DNA of 47,570 nucleotides, from the NCBI GenBank assembly GCA_964622775.1, contig CAZUSO010000021.1:1-47570 (forward strand). Reading direction: 5' to 3'. The notes beneath the pieces are model-generated. The model made no database searches. It saw nothing but the letters and a program-made list of their open reading frames with translations, and had not been told where the DNA came from. The position numbers and the translations under genes are program-made. Within the stretch, counting starts at the first letter, position 1. Every line of letters begins with the position of its first letter. This document shows, piece by piece, positions 25,126 through 33,577 of the stretch. The stretch comes from CAZUSO01 sp964622775. GTDB lineage: Bacteria; Bacteroidota; Bacteroidia; Chitinophagales; Chitinophagaceae.

Positions 25126-25135
25126 CCTACATTTG
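25106..25135 (+). promoter_or_regulatory. Promoter of the BlaI/M56 operon
   Basis: TTTG (25106-25109), 18 nt, then TACATTTG (25128-25135), a close match to the Bacteroidota consensus. The ATG follows 4 nt after the -7 box, predicting a leaderless or nearly leaderless mRNA. Confidence 0.75.
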
Positions 25136-25139
25136 AACG

Positions 25140-25547
25140 ATGAAACAGGTAAGCCATACAAAAGCGACATTCACCGAACCTACAAAGTCTGAATTAGAAA
25201 TACTTCAGGTGCTATGGGAATTGGGGCCGTCAACCGTCCGGGCCGTGAATGATAAATTAAACGAAAAAAAGCAGCTCAACTACACTTCTACATTAAAGCT
25301 GATGCAGATTATGCTGGAAAAAGGGATATTGGAACGGGACGACACCAATATGAAACATGTGTACAGGCCTGCTGAAGCGGAACAAAAAACAAAAGGGTTT
25401 ATACTGGATCGGTTCGTGAAAAATTTATTCAATGGCTCCGCTTCCAGGCTCATGATGCAGTTGCTGGGTAATACCGAGACTTCAAAAGAAGAATTGGAAG
25501 AAATGAAAAAAATGCTCCGGCAATTAGAGAAAAATAAAACAAACTGA
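25140..25547 (+). CDS. BlaI/MecI-family transcriptional repressor
   Basis: A 135-residue winged-helix repressor: TKSELEILQVLWELGPSTVRAV and NYTSTLKLMQIMLEKGILERD form the DNA-binding domain, and the C-terminal helix bundle (about 80-135) dimerises. In this family the partner metalloprotease cleaves or inactivates the repressor on a signal. The ATG at 25140 is directly after the promoter. The M56 peptidase gene begins 1 nt past the stop, so the two form an operon, probably autoregulated through the dyad at 25100-25125. Confidence 0.95.
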   Translation: MKQVSHTKATFTEPTKSELEILQVLWELGPSTVRAVNDKLNEKKQLNYTSTLKLMQIMLEKGILERDDTNMKHVYRPAEAEQKTKGFILDRFVKNLFNGSASRLMMQLLGNTETSKEELEEMKKMLRQLEKNKTN

Positions 25548-25548
25548 T

Positions 25549-26916
25549 ATGGCGTTTTTACTGCAACAATTCTTACAAAGCCATTTCATACGAACGCTTA
25601 GCTGGACCTTATTTCATACACTTTGGCAAGCGGCTCTTTTTGCAGGTTCAGCAGGTTTGGCAATGCATTATACCAGGGACAGCAGGCCGAGTTTCCGTTA
25701 TAATATTTTGGGATTTATTTTCCTGGCATTTACAGGCGTGGTGGTGGCTACATTTATCTTTTTATGGACGAATCATTCCACAAACATGCAACTGGCTGAT
25801 CGGAATGAGCGCATCATTTTTTATGAAAATTTAGGGATCGTGCCGATATTCCAATCCCTCCTCCGCTTCTTTAAGCAATATTCCCCATGGCTTTTCGGAA
25901 TATGGCTGGTAATTTTTTCATGGAAGAGCATCGGTTTGATTTATGCCTTGAAAGATATTTACCGGGTTCATCATGCTGAAGTTTCAACTCCGGATGAAGT
26001 CTGGCAACATCGCTTCCGGGAATTAATACAGCGTTTGAATCTACACAATAAGATACAATTGATTGAATCCAAACTTGTCAAAATTCCTGCAACGGTCGGT
26101 TGCCTGAAACCATTGATATTGCTGCCTTTCGGATTGTTGTCCCAATTGCCTCCCGACCAGATAGAAGCCATTTTATTGCATGAATTAGCTCATATAAAAA
26201 GAAACGATTTTTTGAGCAACAGCTTTCAGAAAATAATGGAAACCATTTTCTTTTTCAATCCCTTTCTGCTCTGGATTTCAAAACTGTTAAAGGAAGAACG
26301 GGAGCATTGTTGCGATGAAATTGTGCTGGTGCATACAAAGGATAAAAAGATATTAATCAATGCGCTTATTTCATTCCGGGAATATCAACTGGCTCCCTTA
26401 AAGCTCTATTTGAATTTTGGTAATAATAAACAACAATTGTTACAACGGGTAAAAAGAATGGTATCGAAGCAAAACAAAGTATTAAGCTATGGGGAAAAAA
26501 TATTTGTAGCCGCCTCCCTGGTATTATTTACAGGAATGTCCTGCTCCGTTTGTCATCCGGGAAATTACTTCGACTACGATGCAATGATTATTGCCGGCCG
26601 GAACCAGCAAGGTGTCGCTGCAAAATATCAAAAGATTATCCTGCCCGATGCTGTTATCGAATCAGTAAATCTGAGTAACAGCCAGGATACGCTGAAAGTG
26701 GCTTTGGCTATTACCGATGACTTAATCCAAAATGGTATTATTAAAACCCGCGAAGCGCTTTATTTTCAATTAAACGACGATGCGCTCATTGTCAATGGCA
26801 TCAGGCAAGCCGGCGCTTTGCATGAACAGCTAAAATCAAAATACATCCACGAGCAGGGCTGGACATTATGGTATAAAAACAGGAATAAGCCTGCATCTGA
26901 TAACAATATGACTTAA
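25549..26916 (+). CDS. BlaR1-like M56 family membrane metalloprotease
   Basis: A 455-residue protein with about four TM helices (roughly 20-40, 52-74, 110-131, and one near 305-325) and a cytosolic gluzincin-like domain with HELAH (His211, Glu212, His215) and the downstream EREHCCDE ligand motif. Relatives sense a signal and inactivate the BlaI repressor. The C-terminal extracytoplasmic part (about 330-455) is not the penicillin-binding sensor of BlaR1/MecR1, so a beta-lactam signal should not be assumed. It is in an operon with the repressor and followed by an outer-membrane receptor gene. Confidence 0.93.
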   Translation: MAFLLQQFLQSHFIRTLSWTLFHTLWQAALFAGSAGLAMHYTRDSRPSFRYNILGFIFLAFTGVVVATFIFLWTNHSTNMQLADRNERIIFYENLGIVPIFQSLLRFFKQYSPWLFGIWLVIFSWKSIGLIYALKDIYRVHHAEVSTPDEVWQHRFRELIQRLNLHNKIQLIESKLVKIPATVGCLKPLILLPFGLLSQLPPDQIEAILLHELAHIKRNDFLSNSFQKIMETIFFFNPFLLWISKLLKEEREHCCDEIVLVHTKDKKILINALISFREYQLAPLKLYLNFGNNKQQLLQRVKRMVSKQNKVLSYGEKIFVAASLVLFTGMSCSVCHPGNYFDYDAMIIAGRNQQGVAAKYQKIILPDAVIESVNLSNSQDTLKVALAITDDLIQNGIIKTREALYFQLNDDALIVNGIRQAGALHEQLKSKYIHEQGWTLWYKNRNKPASDNNMT

Positions 26917-27017
26917 TTTCTCCTGATTTTCCGGAAAGTATTTAAAGTATTTTTTCGCTTAAAATGCGAAGCGGGTAAGCTATGCGCTATATTAAAACTC
27001 ATTACTTCAAAAGAAAC

Positions 27018-29429
27018 ATGATGCCATCTCCTCAGAAAACCTTAGGGTTATTGCTGTTCATTTTTATACCTTTTGCAACAAAAGCGCAAATTACCATTCA
27101 TGGCGTTGTGAAAGATGCCGGTGGAATGCCGGTAGCCGATGCCGTGATTATGCTGCAAAACCTTTCGGACAGCAGCATTTTAAAAACCGAAATTCCCGGC
27201 AGCAATGGCCATTACATCTTAACCTATCCCGATGTTGCTCAAACCTTTCTTCAGGTAAATGCATTCGGTTTTAAAAGCCAGGTGCATCCGCTCCATAAAG
27301 AAACCGCCTCCGATATCCCTTTGGATTTTATTTTAGAAAGGCAATCCAATGAAATAGACGAAGTGGTAATTTCTCATAAGAAGCCGCTGTTTGAAAGCAG
27401 GGCAGACCGTATTATTTTTAATGTAGCTCAAAGCCTGGCAGCAACGGGCAGCGATGCGCTGGAACTTCTTCGGAAAGCTCCCGGAATTATGATTCATCCT
27501 TTAGACAATCAAATCCGGTTAGCCGGCAAAGGTCAGGTAAAGGTGATGCTCAACGGGCGGATATTGCACCTGGACGGGGAAGATTTGACGGCCTACCTCA
27601 GGTCCATTCCCGGCGATAATATCCAGCGCATAGAAATCATCACGGCTCCGCCCGCTCAATACGATGCTTCCGGAAATGCAGGACTGATTGACATTATTTT
27701 AAAGAAAAACAAAAATGACGGATGGAATGGAATGCTTAAGGCCGGTTATGAACAAGCCTCTTACGGGAAGATAATTGCGGGAGGAAACTTCAATTACAAA
27801 AAGAACGCCTGGAATATTTATGGAAATATGGATTATTCAGAGGGTAAAAATGATATTACGGAAAGACTGAACACGACCTACCCTGCTCAAAATATGCACA
27901 TGGCGGATCGTCATTTAAGAACCTTAAAAACTTTATCCTACCTGTTGGGAATGGATTATGAAATTCATAAGAGCGGCAATTTTGGTATCGCCTGGATGGG
28001 GAGCCAATTGGGCAGACAGGATATGGAAAATATAAAAAACCGTTTATTATCCGGCGACTCCGTTGATTCCGTGATGAACACCACAGGCCATAACCATCAG
28101 GACAATTGGAATAATTCTCTCAGCCTGAATTATGAATGGAGAATAGATACATCCGGCAAAAAGCTGAACCTTGATATCAACAGGCTTTGGTATTCGGCCA
28201 GAAATAATAAGCAATTTGAAACCGTCCATTATGCGGGAGATTTTTTATCGCCTACCGGGATAAGCAGTAAAAACAATATCGGCGGGAATCAAAACCTGGA
28301 AATAACCACGATGCAGGCCGGTTTACAACTGCCCTGCCCCCGGGCAACATTTTCATTCGGCGGAAAATTGAGTTTTATCAAAAACAGGAGCAACAATTAT
28401 TTCCAATATTTTGAGCATAACCGCTATGTAAATGACACCGGCATTTCAAGCACCTTCGAATATTCCGAACAGGTGCAGGCGCTGTATGCCCAGGCACAGT
28501 TTCCCTGGAAAAAATGGGAAATTCAATTAGGACTGAGAGGAGAATTTACCCAGACTAAAGGCTGGTCACTCACATTAAATCAACGAAATTCCAATCGCTA
28601 TTTTCAATTATTTCCCGGCATTTACCTGAACCGCAATATCAATGACCGGCATCAGTTCGGCATGAGCTATACCAGGCGCATCAGCCGTCCGGGTTACAAA
28701 GAGCTGGATCCGTACCGAGCTTATTCCTCCCCTTATTTTTACTCCGTGGGCAATCCGTTTATTCAACCTTTTTTTAGTGATAACCTGGAATGGAATTACA
28801 GCTTTCGCAACCGGTATTTCTTCAAAGCCTTTTGTCTGGTATCCAATAACAGCACTGGCATCGTTTGGGAAAAAGACAACCTGAGCAAAGTGACTTTTTT
28901 AACATCCGGGAACTATTTTAATTTACGCAATACCGGGGTTTCGGCTATGGCTGATTTTCAGATTTTATCATTTTGGGAACTGGAGGCACAGGCAAATTTT
29001 GCTTATGAGCATACCAGCTCTTATTACTATTCACAACTGTTTGTTTCCTCCATTCCGGATTATAATTTTTATTTAAGCAGTCATATTTCCTTAAATAAAT
29101 CCAAAACCTGGGTGGCTGAAATCAATGGTTTTTATTCCGGGAAAAGTCAATGGGGCTACTTTATCTGGGACCCGTTTTACAGTGTGAGCATGGGGCTGAA
29201 AGCTTTGCTTTTTGACCGGAAACTGAATATAAGCCTGAATATAAATGACGTTCTAAACTCCACTTCAGGAAGAAAAGCATATAACAAGGTGACCCTTCAG
29301 ACCTTAAATAATGACCTGGATTTTCGAAATGTACGGCTGACCATTTCTTTCAATTTGGGGAATCAAAAAATAAAACCGTCCCACGAACGGGAAAAAGGAC
29401 TTGAAGAAGAGAAAAGCAGGATTAAATAG
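27018..29429 (+). CDS. Outer-membrane beta-barrel receptor with carboxypeptidase-regulatory-like domain
   Basis: An 803-residue outer-membrane protein: signal peptide (about 1-24, ending TKAQ), a CarboxypepD_reg-like beta-sandwich (about 25-108; VVKDAGGMPVADAV), a plug-like domain (about 125-235; DALELLRKAPGIM, VKVMLNGRIL, IEIITAPPAQYDASG) and a large barrel to the end (OMP_b-brl_3 type). This TonB-dependent-receptor-like group is widespread in Bacteroidota, and its ligands are mostly unknown. The ATG at 27018 is chosen over an upstream one because it gives a clean signal peptide. It lies about 100 bp after the M56 gene and may be its regulated target. Confidence 0.9.
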   Translation: MMPSPQKTLGLLLFIFIPFATKAQITIHGVVKDAGGMPVADAVIMLQNLSDSSILKTEIPGSNGHYILTYPDVAQTFLQVNAFGFKSQVHPLHKETASDIPLDFILERQSNEIDEVVISHKKPLFESRADRIIFNVAQSLAATGSDALELLRKAPGIMIHPLDNQIRLAGKGQVKVMLNGRILHLDGEDLTAYLRSIPGDNIQRIEIITAPPAQYDASGNAGLIDIILKKNKNDGWNGMLKAGYEQASYGKIIAGGNFNYKKNAWNIYGNMDYSEGKNDITERLNTTYPAQNMHMADRHLRTLKTLSYLLGMDYEIHKSGNFGIAWMGSQLGRQDMENIKNRLLSGDSVDSVMNTTGHNHQDNWNNSLSLNYEWRIDTSGKKLNLDINRLWYSARNNKQFETVHYAGDFLSPTGISSKNNIGGNQNLEITTMQAGLQLPCPRATFSFGGKLSFIKNRSNNYFQYFEHNRYVNDTGISSTFEYSEQVQALYAQAQFPWKKWEIQLGLRGEFTQTKGWSLTLNQRNSNRYFQLFPGIYLNRNINDRHQFGMSYTRRISRPGYKELDPYRAYSSPYFYSVGNPFIQPFFSDNLEWNYSFRNRYFFKAFCLVSNNSTGIVWEKDNLSKVTFLTSGNYFNLRNTGVSAMADFQILSFWELEAQANFAYEHTSSYYYSQLFVSSIPDYNFYLSSHISLNKSKTWVAEINGFYSGKSQWGYFIWDPFYSVSMGLKALLFDRKLNISLNINDVLNSTSGRKAYNKVTLQTLNNDLDFRNVRLTISFNLGNQKIKPSHEREKGLEEEKSRIK

Positions 29430-29456
29430 TATCCACCCCAAAACCCCATTCCGTCG

Positions 29457-29561
29457 CTTTGCCCTTGTTGGTCTTTGACCAACAAGTTCTATCTTTTGCT
29501 GTTGGCAATAGCTCGTTCGTAGTCAGAGAATGCCCGGCATCCGCTTGAACACGACGAACGG
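29457..29561 (+). repeat. Hairpin repeat copy A
   Basis: First of three directly oriented copies. Perfect 10-bp hairpin CTTGTTGGTC-TTT-GACCAACAAG (29464-29486), then a conserved tail (ATCTTTTGCTGTTGGC, GCTCGTTCGTAGTCA), then a second CGTTCG/CGAACG pair (29514-29519, 29555-29560). It lies between the outer-membrane receptor gene and the DUF4143 ATPase gene and may also terminate transcription. Confidence 0.8.
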
Positions 29562-29681
29562 TGATTGGAGAAAATCGAAAAGGTAATCATCAGTCATTTA
29601 TCTTTAAACTTGCTGCGCCCGCAAGGGCAGGCTAAAACAACAGCGCGTATTAATAATCTCTTCATCATTCAATTGTTCTGT

Positions 29682-30959
29682 TTATATCTTATCCAAAAAT
29701 CCACTCAGATTCCACGCCTGAACGTGCTTTATGCCTTTGTTTTGCGGCCACTGCACTTCATCCAGCGAAACGACTATTTTTTCATAATTGTCTTTTATGG
29801 CTTCGAGCGGTACGTATTCTCTTTTTATCGTTTCTTCATCAGTCAAAAGATAGGTGCTTTGCAGATACAATATCTTATCTGCTTTTTTTGCAACGAAATC
29901 AACTTCCCTGTTTTTCATTGCACCTGCAAAAACTTCGTAACCTGCACGGCGAAGTTCCAGATAAACAAGATTTTCTAATTTGTAGCCCACGCCATAGCCA
30001 AAGCCGCTGTACAGGTAATTTTTGTATGCCAGATCGTTGATGTAATATTTACAGTTTCCCGCTATGGTTTCTTTCCCCCGGATGTCATACCGTTCCGCTT
30101 TATGCACCAAAAATGTGTCTTCAATATAACCTATATAATTGGCAACGGTGTCGTAGGTTGTTTTTCTGCCGCTGCTTTTCCTATAATTCACGATGTTATT
30201 TACCGACAGCAGGTTAGCCGCATTATTTACTAAGTATATAAAAAGGTCTTCAAGCAGCCTGGGGTCTTTAATGCTGTGCCGCTGTATGATGTCGCGCAGC
30301 AAAACGGTGTCTTTTACGGAAGTGGTGTAATTACGTTTTGTATCTTCATTGGGCAATACAAAAAGCTCGGGCAAACCGCCGCTTTCCATATAGCTGATAT
30401 AGCTTTGCCTGTCTGTTCCCGAATTGGTGATGCCTGTATATTCTCCGAAGCTGAACGGGAAAACCTCGAAAGTTACATATCGGCCCGAAAGCAAGGTAGC
30501 CAACTCCCCCGAAAGCATTTTTGAATTAGAGCCGCTTATAAACAGCTCATAGCTTTCGGTAAAATCCTGTGCATAAGAATTGGCAAACCGTTCCCATTCG
30601 GCGATATTCTGTATTTCGTCTATGAACAGGTATATCTTTCCCTTGGGCTTCAGCCGTGCTTTATACAGCTTTACCAAACGCTCCAGGTCTTTGTAATGGA
30701 CAACGAAATCAAAATCGATAAATTCTTTGCTGATGTAACATATATTTTCAGGATTTATACCCTCTGTTATGAGCCGGTGCGCTATCTGCCGCAGGATATA
30801 GCTTTTGCCGGAACGCCTTTGCCCGGTTAGTACTTTTATCAGCTTGTTATGGGTGTAATGGAGGATATTATTGGTATAGCGCTCCCGTAAGAAACCTAAC
30901 TGCAGCACATTGCCGTCCCAGAAACTGTATTTTTTAAGCGCTTCAAAATTATCTTCCAT
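29682..30959 (-). CDS. AAA ATPase with DUF4143 C-terminal domain
   Basis: A 425-residue protein of the AAA_14/DUF4143 group: Walker A GQRRSGKS (about 46-53), Walker B YLFIDEIQN, sensor-like ISGSNSKML, then a C-terminal DUF4143 domain with a nuclease-fold-like REVDFVAKK motif (last 70 residues). Such proteins are frequent, mobile and often present in many copies in Bacteroidota; the biochemical role is not established. The ATG at 30959 is chosen; a TTG two codons upstream is unlikely. It has its own -7 box and is bracketed by direct repeats A and B. Confidence 0.93.
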   Translation of the reverse strand: MEDNFEALKKYSFWDGNVLQLGFLRERYTNNILHYTHNKLIKVLTGQRRSGKSYILRQIAHRLITEGINPENICYISKEFIDFDFVVHYKDLERLVKLYKARLKPKGKIYLFIDEIQNIAEWERFANSYAQDFTESYELFISGSNSKMLSGELATLLSGRYVTFEVFPFSFGEYTGITNSGTDRQSYISYMESGGLPELFVLPNEDTKRNYTTSVKDTVLLRDIIQRHSIKDPRLLEDLFIYLVNNAANLLSVNNIVNYRKSSGRKTTYDTVANYIGYIEDTFLVHKAERYDIRGKETIAGNCKYYINDLAYKNYLYSGFGYGVGYKLENLVYLELRRAGYEVFAGAMKNREVDFVAKKADKILYLQSTYLLTDEETIKREYVPLEAIKDNYEKIVVSLDEVQWPQNKGIKHVQAWNLSGFLDKI

Positions 30960-30975
30960 AGTCAAAATATTTGCA

Positions 30976-30983
30976 CAAATATA
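30976..30983 (-). promoter_or_regulatory. -7 box of the DUF4143 ATPase gene
   Basis: TATATTTG on the minus strand, 16 nt before the ATG at 30959. Confidence 0.5.
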
Positions 30984-31060
30984 CTAAATATTCTTACAGA
31001 CACGAAAAATATGACATTTTGGTTGTTTTTTCATTTACACCTGAATTTTTTGTATTGCAT

Positions 31061-31143
31061 TTTTCGCCCTTGGTCTTTTAACCAACAAGTTTCATCTTTT
31101 GTTGATGGCGATAACTCGTTCATAGTCATACAATTCCGAACGA
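31061..31143 (+). repeat. Hairpin repeat copy B
   Basis: Second copy: TTTTCGCCCTTGGTCTTTTA then ACCAACAAGTTTCATCTTTT and the conserved ATAACTCGTTCATAGTCA. The first hairpin is shorter (TTGGT/ACCAA) and the second pair is TCGTTC/GAACGA (31116-31121, 31138-31143). It sits between the ATPase gene and the Bro-N pseudogene. Confidence 0.8.
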
Positions 31144-31155
31144 CCGTCTGGACAC

Positions 31156-31770
31156 TACGGCAAACCGGGGGTGTCTTTCTCTTTGAGTGCTTTCCTGGCA
31201 TTCAAAGATGTTACTACTTTTTTACCTGGTTTAGCTTCCGGTTCAAGTCGTGCAACTTTGGCTACGTTACCGCCTTGCTGAGCAACTTTTCTTCCATTCG
31301 TCCGTAAGTTCTTTACGGATTTCAATGCTTTTCAGGCGTTGGTTAATCCAATTCTCGGAATAGCCCAATTTCAAGTATTGTTCCAGAGCCCGGTCAATGG
31401 TAATTTCAGTGTCTTGCATTTCGTCCAGGCGTTCAGATGCCAACTGTGCCAACCAAACTTTGAAAGGCTCTGCTTTGGGCGACGGAATAGACTGTATCAA
31501 ACGGAAAATTTGTTCTGTGTCGGCTACATCGGTCTTGTAAAACTTGCCGTCTGATGATTGCATTTTCAGTTGTCCGATTTTTTCGGACAACTCACTACCT
31601 TCCTTTTTGAGCTTGGTTTTCAGGTCATTCCAATATTTTCTTGGTCGGTCTGTTCCTGTCAATACTTCGATTACATCAATAACCGAAATATACCAAAGTT
31701 CTTTTTCTTCGTCCCAATGGGTGCGAACCTGCTTTTGCTCAAATATTTTTACAGCGTTTTCTCCGCTCAT
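31156..31770 (-). pseudogene. Bro-N (phage antirepressor-like) gene with internal deletion
   Basis: The first 160 residues form a Bro-N-type domain (ISVIDVIEVLTGTDRPRKYW, DTEQIFRLIQSIPSPKAEPF) and the helix ending RKELTDEWKK. Full relatives continue for over 100 residues. Here the frame breaks just after DEWKK and stops at 31267. In another frame, immediately downstream (31283 to 31156), the family's characteristic C-terminus reappears (QQGGNVAKVARLE, KKVVTSLNARKAL) with its own stop. The middle part has therefore been deleted and the ends joined out of frame. A truncated 167-residue product may still be made. It is flanked by direct repeats B and C. Confidence 0.8.
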
Positions 31771-31792
31771 TTTTTTGGATTATAGGTATATG

Positions 31793-31800
31793 CAAACATA
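31793..31800 (-). promoter_or_regulatory. -7 box of the Bro-N gene
   Basis: TATGTTTG on the minus strand, 22 nt before the ATG at 31770. Confidence 0.45.
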
Positions 31801-31901
31801 CAAATAAAACAGCCTGTGTTTTGCATAGACTATTTTATTCAGGGGCTTTCGCTTTTAGAATACAAATAACTCCTGTGGCGTAAAATATTTGTAGCCCCGG
31901 A

Positions 31902-31962
31902 TTTTCGCCCTTATTGGTCTTTTGACCAATAAGTTTTATCTTTTGTGGGTGATAACACCACA
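31902..31962 (+). repeat. Hairpin repeat copy C
   Basis: Third copy: TTTTCGCCCTTATTGGTC and on. Perfect 10-bp hairpin CTTATTGGTC-TTTT-GACCAATAAG (31909-31932), with compensatory changes relative to copy A. It is followed by TTTTATCTTTTGTGG and a different second pair TGTGG/CCACA (31944-31948, 31958-31962). The rest of the 31771-32217 gap holds only the Bro-N and pepP promoters. Confidence 0.75.
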
Positions 31963-32183
31963 GCGAAAGCGCAATCCCAATAATGAAAGTTTTAAAAGTA
32001 GTCGGAGGACAAATACATATTACCTCAATAACTGCTTAAAAAGACGAATGTTTTTACCAATCAGGTGGGAGAAGGTAAACAAGCAGCAACCGAATTGGAA
32101 CAACAATAGAAAATGAACAATGAAGCGGCCATATAACGGTCTTCTTTCAAGACATTTTTGATTTTAAACCATCCTGATTCCCC

Positions 32184-32191
32184 TACCTTTG
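32184..32191 (+). promoter_or_regulatory. -7 box of the aminopeptidase P gene
   Basis: TACCTTTG, 26 nt before the ATG at 32218. Confidence 0.6.
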
Positions 32192-32217
32192 CAGGAAGAT
32201 TTTAATTTTTTATTCCA

Positions 32218-33513
32218 ATGAAATATACAACGATCAATCCCCAACTCTATATCAACAACCGCCAGCGCTTTGCTAAGCAAATGGCTAAAGATTCCATGGC
32301 AATTTTCGCCAACAACCCGGTCGTGGCGGAAAACGGCGATGCGGTTTATGCTTTTAAAGCTAACTCGGATGTGACCTGGCTGTCGGGTATCGTACAGGAA
32401 AAAACGATGGTCATCCTTTACCCGGACAATGCTGCGCAATCTGCGCGCGAAGTATTGGTGATTCAGCGTCCTAATGAGCTCATGGAAAAATGGAACGGTC
32501 ATTTATTGCGTAAAGAAGAGGCCTCTGCCATTTCGGGCATAAAAAACGTGCAGTTCACGGATGATATTGATGCCATGATACAAGCCTGGATGCACCATGC
32601 GGATACGGTGTATTTAGACACTAATGAAAATGACCGTTTGAGCGCCGGTACCTTGCGCACCGATTTAATATTCGTACACGAATTTAGGAAACGGTATCCC
32701 CTGCACCATTACGAAAGGGCTGCAAAGATTATGAAGCGCCTGCGTGCTGTCAAGACTAAAGAAGAAATAGAAGTAGTTCAGCAGGCTATTAATATCACTG
32801 CAAAGGCATTCGACCGGGTATGCAAATTCGTAAAACCAAGTGTGATGGAATATGAAATTGAAGCGGAAATTACCCACGAATTTATACGCAACCGGGCCAC
32901 ACGACATGCTTACGGCTGCATCATCGCATCAGGCGATCGCGCAAGAACGCTGCATTATATTGATAACAATATGGAATGCAAAAGCGGTGAACTCATCCTG
33001 ATGGACTTCGGTGCGGAATATGGCAATTACAATGCCGACCTTTCCCGGACGATTCCCGTAAACGGCAAATTCAGCAAACGCCAGAAAGAAGTATATGATG
33101 CCTGCCTGAACGTTCATTATTATTGCGCTTCCATTTTAAAGCCGGGTATTAATTATGCGGACTATATGGAAAAGGTCAATAAAGAAATGGAGAAGCAATT
33201 GGTAAAAATCGGGTTGATTTCAAAACAGGATATCAAAAATCAGGATCCGGCTAACCCGGCCTTCAGCAGATATTTTTATCATGGCATCGGTCACCATTTA
33301 GGTCTGGATGTGCATGATATCGGTACCCGAAACGAGCCGGTTCAGGAAGGGATGCTGTTCACCATAGAGCCTGGCATATATATTGAGGAAGAGCAAATGG
33401 GTATCCGTATTGAAAATAATTACTGGCTTACCAAAACCGACAATAAAGATTTATTCAAGGGCATTCCCATCACGACTGAAGAAATTGAAACGGCCATGAA
33501 GCAGTCAAAATAA
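32218..33513 (+). CDS. pepP: Xaa-Pro aminopeptidase (aminopeptidase P, M24B)
   Basis: A 431-residue metallopeptidase removing N-terminal residues that precede proline. N-terminal AMP_N domain (about 1-165), then the pita-bread M24 domain with the five metal ligands in order: LMDFGAEYGNYNADLSRT (two Asp), GIGHHLGLDVHDIG (His), FTIEPGIYI (Glu), MGIRIENNY (Glu). There is no signal peptide, so it is cytosolic. Length and motifs fit the family. It is followed by the TonB-like gene, which has its own promoter. Confidence 0.96.
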   Translation: MKYTTINPQLYINNRQRFAKQMAKDSMAIFANNPVVAENGDAVYAFKANSDVTWLSGIVQEKTMVILYPDNAAQSAREVLVIQRPNELMEKWNGHLLRKEEASAISGIKNVQFTDDIDAMIQAWMHHADTVYLDTNENDRLSAGTLRTDLIFVHEFRKRYPLHHYERAAKIMKRLRAVKTKEEIEVVQQAINITAKAFDRVCKFVKPSVMEYEIEAEITHEFIRNRATRHAYGCIIASGDRARTLHYIDNNMECKSGELILMDFGAEYGNYNADLSRTIPVNGKFSKRQKEVYDACLNVHYYCASILKPGINYADYMEKVNKEMEKQLVKIGLISKQDIKNQDPANPAFSRYFYHGIGHHLGLDVHDIGTRNEPVQEGMLFTIEPGIYIEEEQMGIRIENNYWLTKTDNKDLFKGIPITTEEIETAMKQSK

Positions 33514-33530
33514 ACCGCCTCCATTTCCGT

Positions 33531-33538
33531 TATCTTTG
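33531..33538 (+). promoter_or_regulatory. -7 box of the TonB-like gene
   Basis: TATCTTTG directly after the pepP stop. It overlaps an in-frame TTG (33536), which therefore cannot be the start codon of the TonB-like gene. Confidence 0.6.
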
Positions 33539-33577
33539 CAGCACATTATTTCATATTCAATAACTAATAGTTTCAAA

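Noticed and set aside
29464..31962. CRISPR-like array
   Set aside because: The three repeats are hundreds of bases apart with genes between them and no short spacers.
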